This document shows, piece by piece, positions 9,274 to 19,148 of a stretch of 64,000 nucleotides of DNA. The position numbers and the translations under genes were made by a program. Origin of the DNA: Pseudomonas sp. 5P_3.1_Bac2 (lineage in GTDB: Bacteria > Pseudomonadota > Gammaproteobacteria > Pseudomonadales > Pseudomonadaceae). The stretch is taken from positions 186,001 through 250,000 of the forward strand of contig NZ_JANLNY010000006.1 of assembly GCF_025465995.1 (NCBI RefSeq), in the 5' to 3' direction. How positions within the stretch are numbered: the stretch's first letter is position 1; the number at the start of each line of letters is the position of its first letter. Under the pieces are notes generated by a model. That model was given only the letters and a program-made list of their open reading frames with translations, did no database searches and was not told where the DNA came from.

Positions 9274-11525
9274 GTGGAGCACCTTCAGCTGTCACTGCGC
9301 TGCCATCTGGCGCTCCTATGATCGGCCGCCTGGTGGTGATCGGTTTGGGCCTGATTGGCGGCTCTTTCGCCAAGGGCCTGCGTGAGCGTGGTTTGTGCCG
9401 GGAGGTGGTCGGGGTTGATCTGGACCCAGAGTCGCGCCGCTTGGCCGTCGAACTCGGTGTCGTGGATCGCTGTGAGGAGGACTTGGCCACGGCCTGTCAG
9501 GGGGCGGATGTTATTCAGTTGGCGGTGCCGATTTTGGCCATGGAAAAACTCCTGGCCGAGCTGGTGAAGTTGAACTTGGGTGAAGCGATCCTGACTGATG
9601 TGGGCAGTGCCAAAGGCAATGTGCTGCGCGCCGCTCGTCTGGCGTTTGCGGATAAACCGGTGCGGTTCGTGCCGGGCCATCCGATCGCCGGTTCCGAGCA
9701 GAGCGGGGTTGAAGCCGCTAATGGCCAGCTGTTCCGCCGCCATAAAGTGATTCTCACCCCTTGCGAGTTAGGTGACGACGCAGCGCTGCAATTGGTGTCC
9801 AAGCTCTGGGTGGAGCTGGGCGCCGATGTTGAGTGCATGGACGTCGAGCATCATGATCAGGTGTTGGCGGCGACCAGTCACTTACCGCACTTATTGGCTT
9901 TTACCTTGGTTGATTCGTTGGCTAAACGCAGCGAGAACCTGGAGATTTTTCGTTACGCCGCTGGTGGTTTTCGCGACTTTACGCGGATCGCCGGCAGTGA
10001 TCCGGTGATGTGGCATGACATCTTCCTCGCTAACCGCGAGGCCGTTTTGCGCACGCTGGACGTATTTCGCGGCGATCTCGACGCACTGCGCGACGCGGTC
10101 GACGCTGGGGATGGGCATCAACTGTTGGGCGTCTTTACCCGCGCCCGCGTGGCCCGTGAGCATTTCGGCAAAATTTTGGCCCGCAGGGCTTATGTGGACG
10201 CTATGCACTCGAACGATCTGGTTTTTCTGGCTAATCCTGGCGGCAAAGTTTCCGGGCGCATCCGTGTTCCGGGAGATAAATCCATCTCCCACCGCTCCAT
10301 CATGCTCGGCTCCTTGGCTGAGGGCGTGACCCAAGTTGAAGGCTTCCTCGAAGGTGAAGATGCCTTGGCCACCATCCAAGCGTTCCGCGATATGGGGGTC
10401 GTCATTGAAGGCCCGCATCACGGTCGGGTGACGGTGCATGGCGTGGGGCTCAATGGTCTGCAGGCGCCGGCTGGCCCGCTGTATATGGGTAACTCCGGTA
10501 CCTCCATGCGTCTGCTGTCCGGCCTGCTCTCGGCGCAGTCGTTCGATACCACCCTGACCGGTGATGCGTCGCTGTCCAAGCGCCCGATGAACCGCGTGGC
10601 CAAGCCGCTGCGGGCCATGGGCGCAGTGATCGAAACCGGCCCAGAAGGCCGTCCACCGCTGACTATCCGTGGCGGCCAGCGCCTGACCGGGATGGACTAC
10701 GAAATGCCGATGGCCAGTGCCCAGGTTAAATCCTGTCTGCTATTGGCGGGCCTCTACGCCGCCGGCCACACCTCGGTGACTGAGCCTGCGCCCACCCGTG
10801 ACCACACCGAGCGCATGCTGCAAGGCTTTGGCTATCCCGTCAGCGTCGAAGGCAGCACTGCCACCGTTGAAGCCGGCCATAAACTGACGGCGACCCATAT
10901 CGAAGTCCCGGCCGATATTTCCTCGGCAGCGTTCTTCTTGGTTGCTGGCAGCATCGCCCAAGACTCTGAATTGGTGTTGGAGCACGTTGGCATCAACCCA
11001 ACCCGCACCGGCATCATCGACATTCTCCGGCTGATGGGCGGCGACATCACCCTGGAAAACCAGCGCGAAGTCGGCGGCGAGCCTGTGGCCGATATTCGTG
11101 TGCGCAGTGCCCAGCTCAAGGGCATCGATATCCCTGAGGATCTGGTGCCGCTGGCCATTGATGAATTCCCCGTGCTGTTCGTGGCCGCTTCGGTTGCTGA
11201 GGGTCGCACCGTGCTGCGCGGCGCCGAAGAGCTGCGGGTGAAGGAGTCGGACCGCATTCAGGTTATGGCTGACGGTCTGCTGGCCCTGGGCGCCAAGGTT
11301 GAGCCGACGCCAGACGGCATCATTATTGAGGGTGGCGCTCTGGGTGGTGGCGAAGTTTGGGCTCATGGCGATCACCGTATTGCCATGTCCTTCAGTATCG
11401 CCTCGCTGCGCGCTACTGCGCCGATCCGTATCCACGATTGCGCCAACGTTGCCACTTCCTTCCCCAACTTCTTGGCCTTGTCCGAGCAAGTGGGCATCCG
11501 CGTTGCGGTGGAGTCGCAAGCATGA
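9270..11525 (+). CDS. aroA: Fused prephenate dehydrogenase and EPSP synthase (TyrA-AroA)
   Basis: A 751-residue two-domain enzyme typical of Pseudomonas. Residues 17-310 are prephenate dehydrogenase, with the NAD-binding [28 protein letters not shown] and a SHLPHLLAF helix. From about residue 320 it is 5-enolpyruvylshikimate-3-phosphate synthase: [33 protein letters not shown] and [12 protein letters not shown][S], SAQxK, RxHxE and NxTR together are the signature set of class II, glyphosate-tolerant EPSP synthases; class I enzymes have GSK and NAGTAMRPL instead. The GTG start overlaps the hisC stop (GTGA); an in-frame ATG at 9318 would still leave both domains complete. The stop overlaps the cmk start. 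Confidence 0.95.
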   Translation: MSGAPSAVTALPSGAPMIGRLVVIGLGLIGGSFAKGLRERGLCREVVGVDLDPESRRLAVELGVVDRCEEDLATACQGADVIQLAVPILAMEKLLAELVKLNLGEAILTDVGSAKGNVLRAARLAFADKPVRFVPGHPIAGSEQSGVEAANGQLFRRHKVILTPCELGDDAALQLVSKLWVELGADVECMDVEHHDQVLAATSHLPHLLAFTLVDSLAKRSENLEIFRYAAGGFRDFTRIAGSDPVMWHDIFLANREAVLRTLDVFRGDLDALRDAVDAGDGHQLLGVFTRARVAREHFGKILARRAYVDAMHSNDLVFLANPGGKVSGRIRVPGDKSISHRSIMLGSLAEGVTQVEGFLEGEDALATIQAFRDMGVVIEGPHHGRVTVHGVGLNGLQAPAGPLYMGNSGTSMRLLSGLLSAQSFDTTLTGDASLSKRPMNRVAKPLRAMGAVIETGPEGRPPLTIRGGQRLTGMDYEMPMASAQVKSCLLLAGLYAAGHTSVTEPAPTRDHTERMLQGFGYPVSVEGSTATVEAGHKLTATHIEVPADISSAAFFLVAGSIAQDSELVLEHVGINPTRTGIIDILRLMGGDITLENQREVGGEPVADIRVRSAQLKGIDIPEDLVPLAIDEFPVLFVAASVAEGRTVLRGAEELRVKESDRIQVMADGLLALGAKVEPTPDGIIIEGGALGGGEVWAHGDHRIAMSFSIASLRATAPIRIHDCANVATSFPNFLALSEQVGIRVAVESQA

Positions 11526-12208
11526 TCGTGCCACCGGTTATCACCATCGACGGGCCCAGCGGCTCGGGTAAGGGCACCATTGCCGGTTTGCTGGCTAAGC
11601 AACTGGGTTGGAACCTGCTCGACTCGGGCGCCTTGTATCGCCTGTTGGCCTTTGCGGCGGGCAATCATGGTGTGGATCTGACCAATGAAGAAGCGCTGAA
11701 ATTATTGGCCGCCCATCTGGATGTGCAGTTCCTGCCAGCAGAAGGTGATCAAGGTCAGCGCATCATTCTGGAAGGCGATGAAGTCACCAGCTTGATCCGT
11801 AACGAGCAGATCGGCGCCGGTGCTTCGCAAGTCGCTTCGCTGTCAGCGGTACGCGACGCCTTGCTGCAACGTCAGCAGGCGTTCAAGGAAATGCCCGGGC
11901 TGATTGCAGATGGCCGTGACATGGGAACCGTGGTGTTTCCCGATGCGCCACTGAAGATTTTCCTCACCGCCAGTGCCGAGGAGAGGGCGCGCCGCCGTTA
12001 CTTGCAGTTGAAGGCCAAGGGCGATGATGTTAATCTCGCGAGTCTTCTTGAAGAGATTCAGGCGCGCGATGAGCGCGATACCCAGCGTGCAGTAGCGCCG
12101 CTTAAGCCGGCTGCTGATGCAATAGTGTTGGATTCCACTGCAATCTCGATTGAACAAGTGCTAGCAACAATCCTCAGCGAGGTCGCTAACCGCGAGCTCG
12201 CTGGTTGA
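11522..12208 (+). CDS. cmk: Cytidylate kinase
   Basis: A 228-residue CMP/dCMP kinase. The P-loop is [16 protein letters not shown] near residue 7. [12 protein letters not shown] and [23 protein letters not shown] are typical of bacterial Cmk, as is [13 protein letters not shown] in the lid region. It recycles CMP from RNA and phospholipid turnover. The ATG overlaps the tyrA-aroA stop by four bases (ATGA), so translation is likely coupled. A 152-base leader separates it from rpsA, as in many gammaproteobacteria where cmk and rpsA are neighbours. Confidence 0.96.
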   Translation: MIVPPVITIDGPSGSGKGTIAGLLAKQLGWNLLDSGALYRLLAFAAGNHGVDLTNEEALKLLAAHLDVQFLPAEGDQGQRIILEGDEVTSLIRNEQIGAGASQVASLSAVRDALLQRQQAFKEMPGLIADGRDMGTVVFPDAPLKIFLTASAEERARRRYLQLKAKGDDVNLASLLEEIQARDERDTQRAVAPLKPAADAIVLDSTAISIEQVLATILSEVANRELAG

Positions 12209-12301
12209 AAAGAGCCTCAGCTGCCTTAAGCTGATTAGCTCGCCGAGAGACCTACGAGAATCCAGTCATTGTCTCGTGCGTCTCTTTATATATGAACGTA
12301 C

Positions 12302-12341
12302 CCACATTGTCTGGAATGTGGTTTGGGCGGATTCCCTGCCC
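12302..12341 (+). promoter_or_regulatory. Structured rpsA leader (candidate S1 autoregulatory site)
   Basis: Two adjacent hairpins lie in the untranslated leader. CCACATT at 12302-12308 pairs with AATGTGG at 12315-12321. GGGC-GG at 12325-12330 pairs with CC-T-GCCC at 12335-12341 around an ATTC loop. A third, imperfect pairing is possible at 12243-12276. An A/T-rich single-stranded stretch with AGGAA follows at 12342-12360. E. coli rpsA has a comparable multi-hairpin leader bound by S1; the link here is inferred from structure and place. Confidence 0.55.
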
Positions 12342-12360
12342 TAAAATTACAGGAATTAAA

Positions 12361-14046
12361 ATGAGCGAAAGCTTTGCTGAACTGTTTGAAGAAAGCCTAC
12401 AGACCCTGAATCTTCAGGCAGGCTCGATCATCACTGCCATCATCGTCGACATCGATTACCAAGCTGGTTGGGTAACTGTTCACGCTGGTCTGAAGTCGGA
12501 AGGCCTCATCCCGCTGGAGCAGTTCCACAACGACGCTGGCGAGTTGACCATTAAGGTCGGTGACGAAGTTCACGTTGCTCTGGACGCGGTTGAAGACGGC
12601 TTTGGTGAAACCAAACTGTCCCGCGAAAAAGCCAAACGTGCCGAGTGCTGGATCGTTCTGGAAGCAGCTTTCGCCGCTGAGGAAGTGGTTACGGGCGTTA
12701 TCAACGGTAAGGTTAAAGGCGGCTTCACTGTCGACGTTAACGGCATCCGTGCGTTCCTGCCAGGTTCCTTGGTTGATGTCCGTCCAGTGCGTGATACCAC
12801 TCACCTGGAAGGCAAAGAGCTGGAATTCAAAGTCATCAAGCTGGACCAGAAGCGCAACAACGTTGTCGTTTCCCGCCGCAGCGTTCTGGAAGCCGAGAAC
12901 AGCGCCGAGCGCGAAGCTCTGCTGGAATCCCTGCAGGAAGGTCAGCAAGTCAAAGGTATCGTCAAGAACCTCACCGACTACGGCGCGTTCGTGGATCTGG
13001 GTGGCGTCGACGGCCTGCTGCACATCACCGACATGGCTTGGAAGCGCATCAAGCATCCTTCCGAGATCGTCAACGTTGGTGACGAAATCGACGTTAAAAT
13101 CCTCAAGTACGATCGCGAGCGCAATCGTGTTTCCCTGGGCCTCAAGCAACTGGGCGAAGACCCATGGGTTGCTATCAAGGCACGTTACCCAGAGAACACC
13201 CGCGTTACTGCACGCGTAACCAACCTGACCGACTACGGCTGCTTCGCAGAGCTGGAAGAAGGCGTGGAAGGTCTGGTGCACGTATCCGAAATGGATTGGA
13301 CCAACAAAAACATCCACCCATCCAAAGTTGTCAACGTTGGCGACGAAGTGGAAGTTATGGTCCTGGATATCGACGAAGAGCGTCGTCGTATCTCCCTGGG
13401 TATCAAGCAGTGCAAAACTAACCCGTGGGAAGATTTCTCCGGTCAGTTCAACAAGGGCGACAAAATCTCCGGCACCATCAAGTCGATCACCGATTTCGGT
13501 ATCTTCATTGGTCTGGATGGCGGCATCGACGGCCTTGTGCACCTGTCCGACATCTCCTGGAACGAAGTAGGCGAAGAAGCTGTACGCCGCTTCAAGAAAG
13601 GCGATGAGCTGGAAACTGTCATCCTGTCCGTAGATCCAGAGCGTGAGCGCATCTCCCTGGGTATCAAGCAACTGGAAGAAGATCCGTTCTCCGACTACGT
13701 TGCTGTTAACGACAAAGGCACTATCGTTCGCGGTACTGTTAAAGAAGTTGACGCCAAAGGCGCTGTAATCACCCTGGCTGATGGCATTGAAGCCACTCTG
13801 AAAGCCTCCGAAATCAGCCGTGACCGCGTTGAAGATGCGCGCAACGTCCTGAAAGAAGGCGAAGAAGTTGAAGCTAAGATCATCAGCGTTGACCGTAAGA
13901 GCCGCGTAATCAGCTTGTCGGTCAAGTCGAAAGACGTTGAAGACGAAAAAGAAGCAATCAAAGAAATGCGCAAGCAGGAAGTTGAAACTGCTGGTCCGAC
14001 CACCATTGGTGATCTGATCCGTGCGCAGATGGAAAACCAGAACTAA
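12361..14046 (+). CDS. rpsA: 30S ribosomal protein S1
   Basis: A 561-residue S1 protein with six OB-fold S1 repeats at roughly 20-87, 105-171, 191-259, 276-346, 363-433 and 450-519. Repeats 3 to 5 show the clearest signature ([62 protein letters not shown]). S1 binds mRNA at the small subunit and helps start translation. The ATG at 12361 gives the family start [12 protein letters not shown]; an in-frame ATG at 12292 would translate through the leader hairpins and is not favoured. A weak AGGAA site sits five bases upstream. Base composition of the gene is typical of a highly expressed gene. Confidence 0.98.
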   Translation: MSESFAELFEESLQTLNLQAGSIITAIIVDIDYQAGWVTVHAGLKSEGLIPLEQFHNDAGELTIKVGDEVHVALDAVEDGFGETKLSREKAKRAECWIVLEAAFAAEEVVTGVINGKVKGGFTVDVNGIRAFLPGSLVDVRPVRDTTHLEGKELEFKVIKLDQKRNNVVVSRRSVLEAENSAEREALLESLQEGQQVKGIVKNLTDYGAFVDLGGVDGLLHITDMAWKRIKHPSEIVNVGDEIDVKILKYDRERNRVSLGLKQLGEDPWVAIKARYPENTRVTARVTNLTDYGCFAELEEGVEGLVHVSEMDWTNKNIHPSKVVNVGDEVEVMVLDIDEERRRISLGIKQCKTNPWEDFSGQFNKGDKISGTIKSITDFGIFIGLDGGIDGLVHLSDISWNEVGEEAVRRFKKGDELETVILSVDPERERISLGIKQLEEDPFSDYVAVNDKGTIVRGTVKEVDAKGAVITLADGIEATLKASEISRDRVEDARNVLKEGEEVEAKIISVDRKSRVISLSVKSKDVEDEKEAIKEMRKQEVETAGPTTIGDLIRAQMENQN

Positions 14047-14061
14047 GTTCTGCTTCTCCAG

Positions 14062-14088
14062 AAAGGGCGACTTCGGTCGCCCTTTTTT
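14062..14088 (+). terminator. Intrinsic terminator of rpsA
   Basis: GGGCGAC at 14065-14071, a TTCG tetraloop, GTCGCCC at 14076-14082, then TTTTTT. This is a textbook rho-independent terminator 16 bases after the stop. Confidence 0.95.
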
Positions 14089-14196
14089 ATGCCTAAAAAT
14101 AGTTAAGGGACTGTTTGATAGGCTTTTCAAATCTGGTCAAGCATGCTAAAACCTTCTTACCTAGTGATCTAGCCGCTTGAAAAAGAAGGGAAAATC

Positions 14197-14481
14197 ATGA
14201 CCAAGTCGGAATTGATCGAGCGCATCGTTACCCATCAGGGGCAGCTCTCGTCCAAAGATGTCGAGTTGGCAATTAAGACCATGCTTGAGCAGATGTCGCA
14301 GGCTCTGTCGACCGGTGATCGGATTGAGATCCGTGGGTTTGGCAGTTTCTCACTCCACTACCGTGCGCCACGTGTTGGGCGTAACCCAAAAACTGGGGAT
14401 TCGGTACGTTTGGATGGCAAATTTGTCCCTCACTTTAAACCTGGCAAGGAATTGCGTGATCGGGTTAATGAAGATGAATAG
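14197..14481 (+). CDS. ihfB: Integration host factor subunit beta
   Basis: A 94-residue DNA-bending protein of the HU/IHF family, the beta subunit that pairs with IhfA. Family signatures are visible: [29 protein letters not shown] and the C-terminal [17 protein letters not shown]. It bends DNA at sigma-54 promoters, recombination sites and origins. An AAGGGAAAATC site precedes the ATG. In Pseudomonas ihfB (himD) marks the left border of the O-antigen locus, and that holds here. Confidence 0.97.
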   Translation: MTKSELIERIVTHQGQLSSKDVELAIKTMLEQMSQALSTGDRIEIRGFGSFSLHYRAPRVGRNPKTGDSVRLDGKFVPHFKPGKELRDRVNEDE

Positions 14482-14931
14482 CCATTAGCCGTCGTTAGCT
14501 AGCCAGAATTTCTTAAGCCACGCCTAGTTCTGCTAAGCGTGGCTTTTGTTTGTCTGTCGATAAATATGCCGCTAAAAGTGCTGATTGGTAAGTTTCGACA
14601 TAGTGATAAAAAAGTCCGACTAAAAGAGCAGAGCTCATTAGTAAGGGAAGGGAGCTGTTGAAGCTGCTGTCGCCGGTGGTTCGTAAGGTGAAGGCTAATG
14701 AGTCGGTTCGGCTGGCAATATCAGTAAATCCGCCTGGGAATTTTGTCACTGAGGCTCGTTATCTTGCCTAGCAGGGCCCACGCGGGTACGGATGGTTCTC
14801 CTAAGGATCTGAATTGCTCCCTGTTTCACAAGCGTATTACGCCGGTCTTTTCCCTTGTTGTTAATTTACTATGTTGCCGGATATAGGGCTTAGGTAGTCC
14901 CAGTATCACTGAATATAAGGAGTACTAAGCT
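14482..14931. other. 450-base gap between ihfB and wbpV-like gene (O-antigen locus border)
   Basis: The gap holds the ihfB terminator at its left end and a good AAGGAG site (14917-14922) for the next gene at its right end. It is richer in A and T than the neighbouring core genes. I found no JUMPstart/ops element (GGCGGTAG core) and no wzz gene, although P. aeruginosa has wzz here. A short open plus-strand stretch ends at 14768-14770 but has no ATG and no likeness I recognise; a 78-codon minus-strand frame (14513-14749) overlaps the terminator and is not convincing. Confidence 0.6.
14515..14551 (+). terminator. Intrinsic terminator of ihfB
   Basis: AAGCCACGC at 14515-14523 pairs perfectly with GCGTGGCTT at 14537-14545 across a 13-base loop, followed by TTGTTTG. 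The T run is interrupted but the position after ihfB is right. Confidence 0.75.
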
Positions 14932-15900
14932 TTGAGTCGTTGTGGTGTGCTGGTAACAGGTGCGTCTGGCTTTGTAGGCGGCAGCTTGCTGCGATATTTG
15001 TCTGCTCAAGGCGGATATCGATTACATGCTGCGCTGAGGAAGGAATGCCCTGATCTACCTGCTGATGTGCGCTGTCACCAAGTCGAGGGGTTAGCCCCTA
15101 CGACCGACTGGTCCCAGGCATTGGCAGGGGTTGAGGTCGTCGTGCATAGCGCCGCTCGAGTGCATGTGATGCAGGAGCAGGAGCAAGATCCTCTTGCTGA
15201 ATATCGTCTGGCCAACGTTGCCGGTACTGTGCAGCTGGCCCGGCAAGCGCTGGCTGCTGGGGTTAGACGTTTTATCTATATCAGCTCAGTGAAGGTCAAT
15301 GGTGAGTTCACTGAGTCGGGGCGAGCCTTTACTGCTGAGGACACTCCGGCTCCGCAGGATCCTTATGGCGTCTCGAAATGGGAGGCGGAGCTTGCTTTGC
15401 GCGAGTTACTCAGCGGCAGCTCCATGGAGCTGGTGATAATCCGGCCTGTATTGATTTACGGCCCAGGGGTCAAAGCTAATTTTCTCAGCTTATTGCGCGT
15501 AGTCGAGCGTGGAGTGCCATTGCCGTTTGCGCGCGTGACGCAGCGGCGTAGCTTGGTGGGGATCGATAACTTACTGGATTTAATTAAGCTCTGCTTTGAT
15601 CATCCGGCAGCGGTGGGTCAGATATTCTTAGCCAGTGATGGTCAGGATGTGTCGTTGCCTGAGCTGTTGCGTCATATTGCTCATGCAATGGATAAGCCCT
15701 GCCGGCTTCTACCTGTACCGCTTAGTTTTATGCGCGCAGGTGCCAAGATATTGGGCCGCGGAGCTATGGCACAGCGGTTGCTGTCCTCTCTGCAGGTGGA
15801 TATCCGCAAGAACCAACAGATGCTGCAGTGGACAGCACCTGTCAGTCTCGAGCAGGGAGTTATTAAAACTGTGCAAGCCTATTTGGAAGCAAGTAAGTAA
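14932..15900 (+). CDS. wbpV: NAD-dependent sugar epimerase/reductase, WbpV-like
   Basis: A 322-residue extended SDR. The N-terminal nucleotide site is VLVTGASGFVGGSLLRYL, the catalytic pair is in YGVSKWEAE (Tyr-x3-Lys near 146-150), and ISSVKVNGE supplies the serine. It resembles WbpV of P. aeruginosa O6, which works with WbpM toward UDP-QuiNAc (reduction of the 4-keto sugar); a UDP-GlcNAc 4-epimerase role is the alternative. The TTG start is supported by AAGGAG nine bases upstream. The stop overlaps the wbpL-like start by one base. Codon use and GC are lower than in flanking core genes, as usual for O-antigen genes acquired by transfer. Confidence 0.8.
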   Translation: MSRCGVLVTGASGFVGGSLLRYLSAQGGYRLHAALRKECPDLPADVRCHQVEGLAPTTDWSQALAGVEVVVHSAARVHVMQEQEQDPLAEYRLANVAGTVQLARQALAAGVRRFIYISSVKVNGEFTESGRAFTAEDTPAPQDPYGVSKWEAELALRELLSGSSMELVIIRPVLIYGPGVKANFLSLLRVVERGVPLPFARVTQRRSLVGIDNLLDLIKLCFDHPAAVGQIFLASDGQDVSLPELLRHIAHAMDKPCRLLPVPLSFMRAGAKILGRGAMAQRLLSSLQVDIRKNQQMLQWTAPVSLEQGVIKTVQAYLEASK

Positions 15901-16916
15901 TGAGTGTTTGGTGGTATTTGCCCTTGTTAGCCGGAGTTTCCTGTGTGCTGACCGCGCTACTGCGTCGTTATGCGATCGCTCGTAGCTTGCTGGATGTCCC
16001 CAACTTGCGCAGTTCTCACAGTGTCCCAACACCTAGGGGCGGCGGGGTGGCTATTGTGCTCAGCTTTATCGCCGCTACGACTGTGCTCTATCTACAGGGG
16101 CTCGTGGCGCTTGATCTGGCTGTCGCCATCCTCGGGGCTGGTGGTTTAACTGCCTTGGTCGGGTTCCTCGACGATCATGGTCATATCCAGGCACGTTGGC
16201 GCTTGCTTGCCCATTTTGTTGCGGCGCTATGGGGACTGTATTGGTTGGGCGGGATGCCGCAGCTTGAGTTATTAGGGGTGACCGTACAGCTTGGTTGGTT
16301 GGGACAACTGCTGGCGGTGCTTTATTTAGTGTGGATGCTTAACTTGTATAACTTTATGGATGGCATTGATGGAATCGCCGCCATTGAGGCCATAACTGTG
16401 TGTTTAAGCGCTGCATTGTTGTCATATTTGGCCGACATTAGTACTGTTTGGCTAGCGTTACTTTTAGCAGCCTGTGTGTTGGGCTTCTTGGTGTGGAACT
16501 TTCCCCCCGCGCGGATATTTATGGGCGACGCAGGTAGCGGTTTTCTAGGTGTTATCCTCGCGCTGTTGTCCTTGCAGGCCGCAACGCAATCCCCTGATTT
16601 ACTCTGGGCTTGGTTGATCCTGCTTGGGGTGTTTATCGTTGATGCCACCTATACCTTATTGCGCCGCCTGCTGCGCGGGGATAAGGTCTATCAGGCACAT
16701 CGTAGTCATGCTTATCAATATGCATCCCGTCTTTATCAGGGGCATTTACCTATCACGCTAGCTGTTGCCCTGATTAATTTGCTTTGGCTATTACCTGTGG
16801 CATTGATGGTTGTTTGCGGCGGTTTAGATGGCTTAATAGGCTTGATTTTGGCCTATATACCCTTGGTGTTAATGGCAATTAAGTATCGCGCCGGGCAGTT
16901 GGAAGTTTGCTCTTAA
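15900..16916 (+). CDS. wbpL: Undecaprenyl-phosphate N-acetylaminosugar-1-phosphate transferase, WbpL-like (MraY/WecA family)
   Basis: A 338-residue polytopic membrane protein with about ten hydrophobic segments. Family motifs are present: GFLDDHGHIQARWRLLAHF near residue 84, NLYNFMDGIDGIA near 147, FMGDAGSGFLG near 203 and the HRSHAYQYAS histidine loop near 260. Such enzymes start O-antigen synthesis by moving a HexNAc-type sugar phosphate onto undecaprenyl phosphate at the inner membrane. Next to WbpV- and WbpM-like enzymes the likely donor is UDP-QuiNAc or a similar 6-deoxy sugar; this is inference. The ATG overlaps the previous stop. GC is low for the window. Confidence 0.85.
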   Translation: MSVWWYLPLLAGVSCVLTALLRRYAIARSLLDVPNLRSSHSVPTPRGGGVAIVLSFIAATTVLYLQGLVALDLAVAILGAGGLTALVGFLDDHGHIQARWRLLAHFVAALWGLYWLGGMPQLELLGVTVQLGWLGQLLAVLYLVWMLNLYNFMDGIDGIAAIEAITVCLSAALLSYLADISTVWLALLLAACVLGFLVWNFPPARIFMGDAGSGFLGVILALLSLQAATQSPDLLWAWLILLGVFIVDATYTLLRRLLRGDKVYQAHRSHAYQYASRLYQGHLPITLAVALINLLWLLPVALMVVCGGLDGLIGLILAYIPLVLMAIKYRAGQLEVCS

Positions 16917-17017
16917 GTTTGGTGGAACAATGTTAAAGTCCAAGATGAAGACTTAGCGATTGTTAAGGTCGTCGCGAGCTAGAATATCTAGGTGCAAGAG
17001 GCGTGGAGGCATAAGTT

Positions 17018-19006
17018 ATGGATAGGGTCAGGACCTTTTTGCTGGGGTTACCGCGACGTCAAAAGCGCCTGTTACAGGTTGCGACCGACGTGGTCTTGGT
17101 ATGGGTAGCACTGTGGCTGGCCTTTATCGTGCGTTTGGGTATTGAGGATATGGATAATCCTGTACGCGATCATCTCTGGTTATTTATCTCAGCACCACTG
17201 GTCGCTATTCCCCTGTTTATTCGTTTTGGTATGTACCGCGCAGTGATGCGCTATTTTGGCAATGATGCGCTAGTAGCGATCATCAAAGCGGTCAGCCTGT
17301 CTTCCCTGATTCTTGCCCTAGTGGTGTACTGGTACAGCAATCACCAGGCGGTGGTGCCGCGTTCGGTGATCTTTAACTACTGGTGGTTGAGCCTTGTGAT
17401 TTTGGGCGGTTTGCGCCTAATCATGCGGCAGTACTTTATGGGCGACTGGTTTACTGCGGCGCAACATGTGCCCTTCACCAGTCGCGACGATGGTCTGACC
17501 CGTGTGGCCATTTATGGCGCTGGCGTGGCGGGTAACCAGCTGGTAGCGGCACTGCGTATGGGCCGCTCCATGCGCCCAGTAGCCTTTATCGATGATGATC
17601 CCAGCATTACCAATCGCTCCATTTCCGGCTTGCAGGTGTACAAACCTAAGCATATTGAGGAAATGATCCGCGCGACCGGGGCCAAAGAACTATTGCTGGC
17701 CTTGCCGTCCCTCAGTCGTTCCCGCCGCCGCGAAATCCTCAATCACTTGGAAGGTTTCCCCCTGCATATTCGCAGCGTGCCGAACTTTACTGATCTGGCG
17801 AGCGGCAAGGTGCGGGTTGACGATATCCAGGAAATCGACATTGCTGACCTGTTGGGGCGCGATCCAGTGCCTGCCCGTGGTGATCTGCTGGAGCGTTGCA
17901 TCACTGGCAAGGTGGTGATGGTCACCGGGGCCGGTGGCTCGATTGGCTCCGAGCTGTCGCGGCAGATCTTTGCCTTGGAGCCTGTCACCCTCATCCTGTT
18001 TGAGCACAGCGAATTCAATCTCTACAGCATTTACTCTGAGCTAGAGTCGATTGCTAAACGCTGCGGCAGTGCTGTGCACCTGCTGCCTATCCTCGGTTCA
18101 ATTCGCAGTGCCAATAAGCTTGTGGATGTGATGCAGAGCTGGAAAGTGGATACGGTGTATCACGCGGCTGCCTACAAGCAGGTGCCTATGGTTGAGCACA
18201 ACATTGCCGAGGGCGTGCTAAACAACGTTATCGGTACGCTCAATACGGCGCAGGCGGCGGTGCAATGCGGGGTCAGCAACTTTGTGCTGATCTCCACCGA
18301 TAAAGCGGTACGCCCAACCAATGTGATGGGCAGTACCAAGCGCTTAGCCGAGTTAATTCTGCAAGGCCTGAGCAATGAAATTGCACCGGTCATGTTTGGC
18401 GATAAAGCCAACGTATCCCGGGTCAATAAAACCCGCTTTACCATGGTGCGCTTTGGCAATGTGCTGGGCTCTTCGGGTTCGGTGATCCCGCTGTTCCATA
18501 AGCAGATCAAATCTGGCGGGCCGCTCACTGTGACCCACCCAGAGATCACCCGTTACTTTATGACCATCCCGGAGGCGGCCCAACTGGTGATTCAGGCTGG
18601 GTCCATGGGGCAGGGTGGTGATGTGTTTGTGTTGGACATGGGCGAGCCAGTCAAAATTGTTAAGTTAGCGGAGAAGATGATTCATCTTTCCGGCTTGAGC
18701 ATCTGCTCGGCAAAAAATCCGCAAGGTGATATCGCCATTGAGTTCACCGGCTTACGTCCAGGCGAGAAACTCTACGAAGAGCTGCTGATAGGTGAGAGTG
18801 TATGTCCTACTGAGCACCCCATGATTCGCCGCGCCAATGAGGAGTGTGTGTCGTGGGAGGAGTTTAAGGCGCATCTCTCGGTCCTGTTGGATGCGGTTGA
18901 AGCGGACGACTATGAGCGGGTACGGGGCCTGCTGCGCGAGACAGTGTGCGGCTATATACCGGAAGGCGAGATCGTTGACTGGGTACATCTCAATAAGCGT
19001 ACTTAG
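17018..19006 (+). CDS. wbpM: Nucleotide-sugar 4,6-dehydratase, WbpM-like
   Basis: A 662-residue membrane-anchored enzyme. Four hydrophobic segments fill residues 15-135. A first Rossmann region (VAIYGAGVAGNQLVAAL) starts near 165, and the catalytic SDR domain starts at VMVTGAGGSIGSELSRQI near 306. The catalytic site reads S(T)DKAVRPTNVMGSTKR, with methionine in place of the usual tyrosine, the known Ser-Met-Lys variant of WbpM. It dehydrates UDP-GlcNAc to the 4-keto-6-deoxy sugar needed for QuiNAc and FucNAc. It is the conserved right-hand gene of Pseudomonas O-antigen loci. A GGAG site precedes the ATG. Confidence 0.93.
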   Translation: MDRVRTFLLGLPRRQKRLLQVATDVVLVWVALWLAFIVRLGIEDMDNPVRDHLWLFISAPLVAIPLFIRFGMYRAVMRYFGNDALVAIIKAVSLSSLILALVVYWYSNHQAVVPRSVIFNYWWLSLVILGGLRLIMRQYFMGDWFTAAQHVPFTSRDDGLTRVAIYGAGVAGNQLVAALRMGRSMRPVAFIDDDPSITNRSISGLQVYKPKHIEEMIRATGAKELLLALPSLSRSRRREILNHLEGFPLHIRSVPNFTDLASGKVRVDDIQEIDIADLLGRDPVPARGDLLERCITGKVVMVTGAGGSIGSELSRQIFALEPVTLILFEHSEFNLYSIYSELESIAKRCGSAVHLLPILGSIRSANKLVDVMQSWKVDTVYHAAAYKQVPMVEHNIAEGVLNNVIGTLNTAQAAVQCGVSNFVLISTDKAVRPTNVMGSTKRLAELILQGLSNEIAPVMFGDKANVSRVNKTRFTMVRFGNVLGSSGSVIPLFHKQIKSGGPLTVTHPEITRYFMTIPEAAQLVIQAGSMGQGGDVFVLDMGEPVKIVKLAEKMIHLSGLSICSAKNPQGDIAIEFTGLRPGEKLYEELLIGESVCPTEHPMIRRANEECVSWEEFKAHLSVLLDAVEADDYERVRGLLRETVCGYIPEGEIVDWVHLNKRT

Positions 19007-19008
19007 CT

Positions 19009-19047
19009 AGCAGAAGAGCCTCGTCCTAGAGGCTCTGCTGAATTTTT
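19009..19047 (+). terminator. Intrinsic terminator of the wbp genes
   Basis: GAGCCTC at 19016-19022 pairs with GAGGCTC at 19029-19035, the stem is extended by AGCA/TGCT, and TTTTT follows at 19043-19047. Confidence 0.8.
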
Positions 19048-19148
19048 GATGAATTTACCTTGGACTATTTGACAAGTGGGTGGGGCCAGCTAGTTTCTGG
19101 GGCGTGAGTAGGTGCTCACGTACTTAAACCAGCGAAAGGATTCCGTTT

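Noticed and set aside
12292..12360. Extended rpsA start at 12292
   Set aside because: It would translate the leader hairpins and is not found in the S1 family N-terminus.
12397..14130. Long minus-strand frame opposite rpsA
   Set aside because: Antisense to a certain ribosomal protein gene and it runs through the rpsA terminator.
14513..14749. 78-codon minus-strand frame between ihfB and wbpV
   Set aside because: It overlaps the ihfB terminator, lacks an RBS, and shows no recognisable family.
14482..14931. JUMPstart/ops element at the O-antigen locus
   Set aside because: No GGCGGTAG core or close variant was found in the gap.
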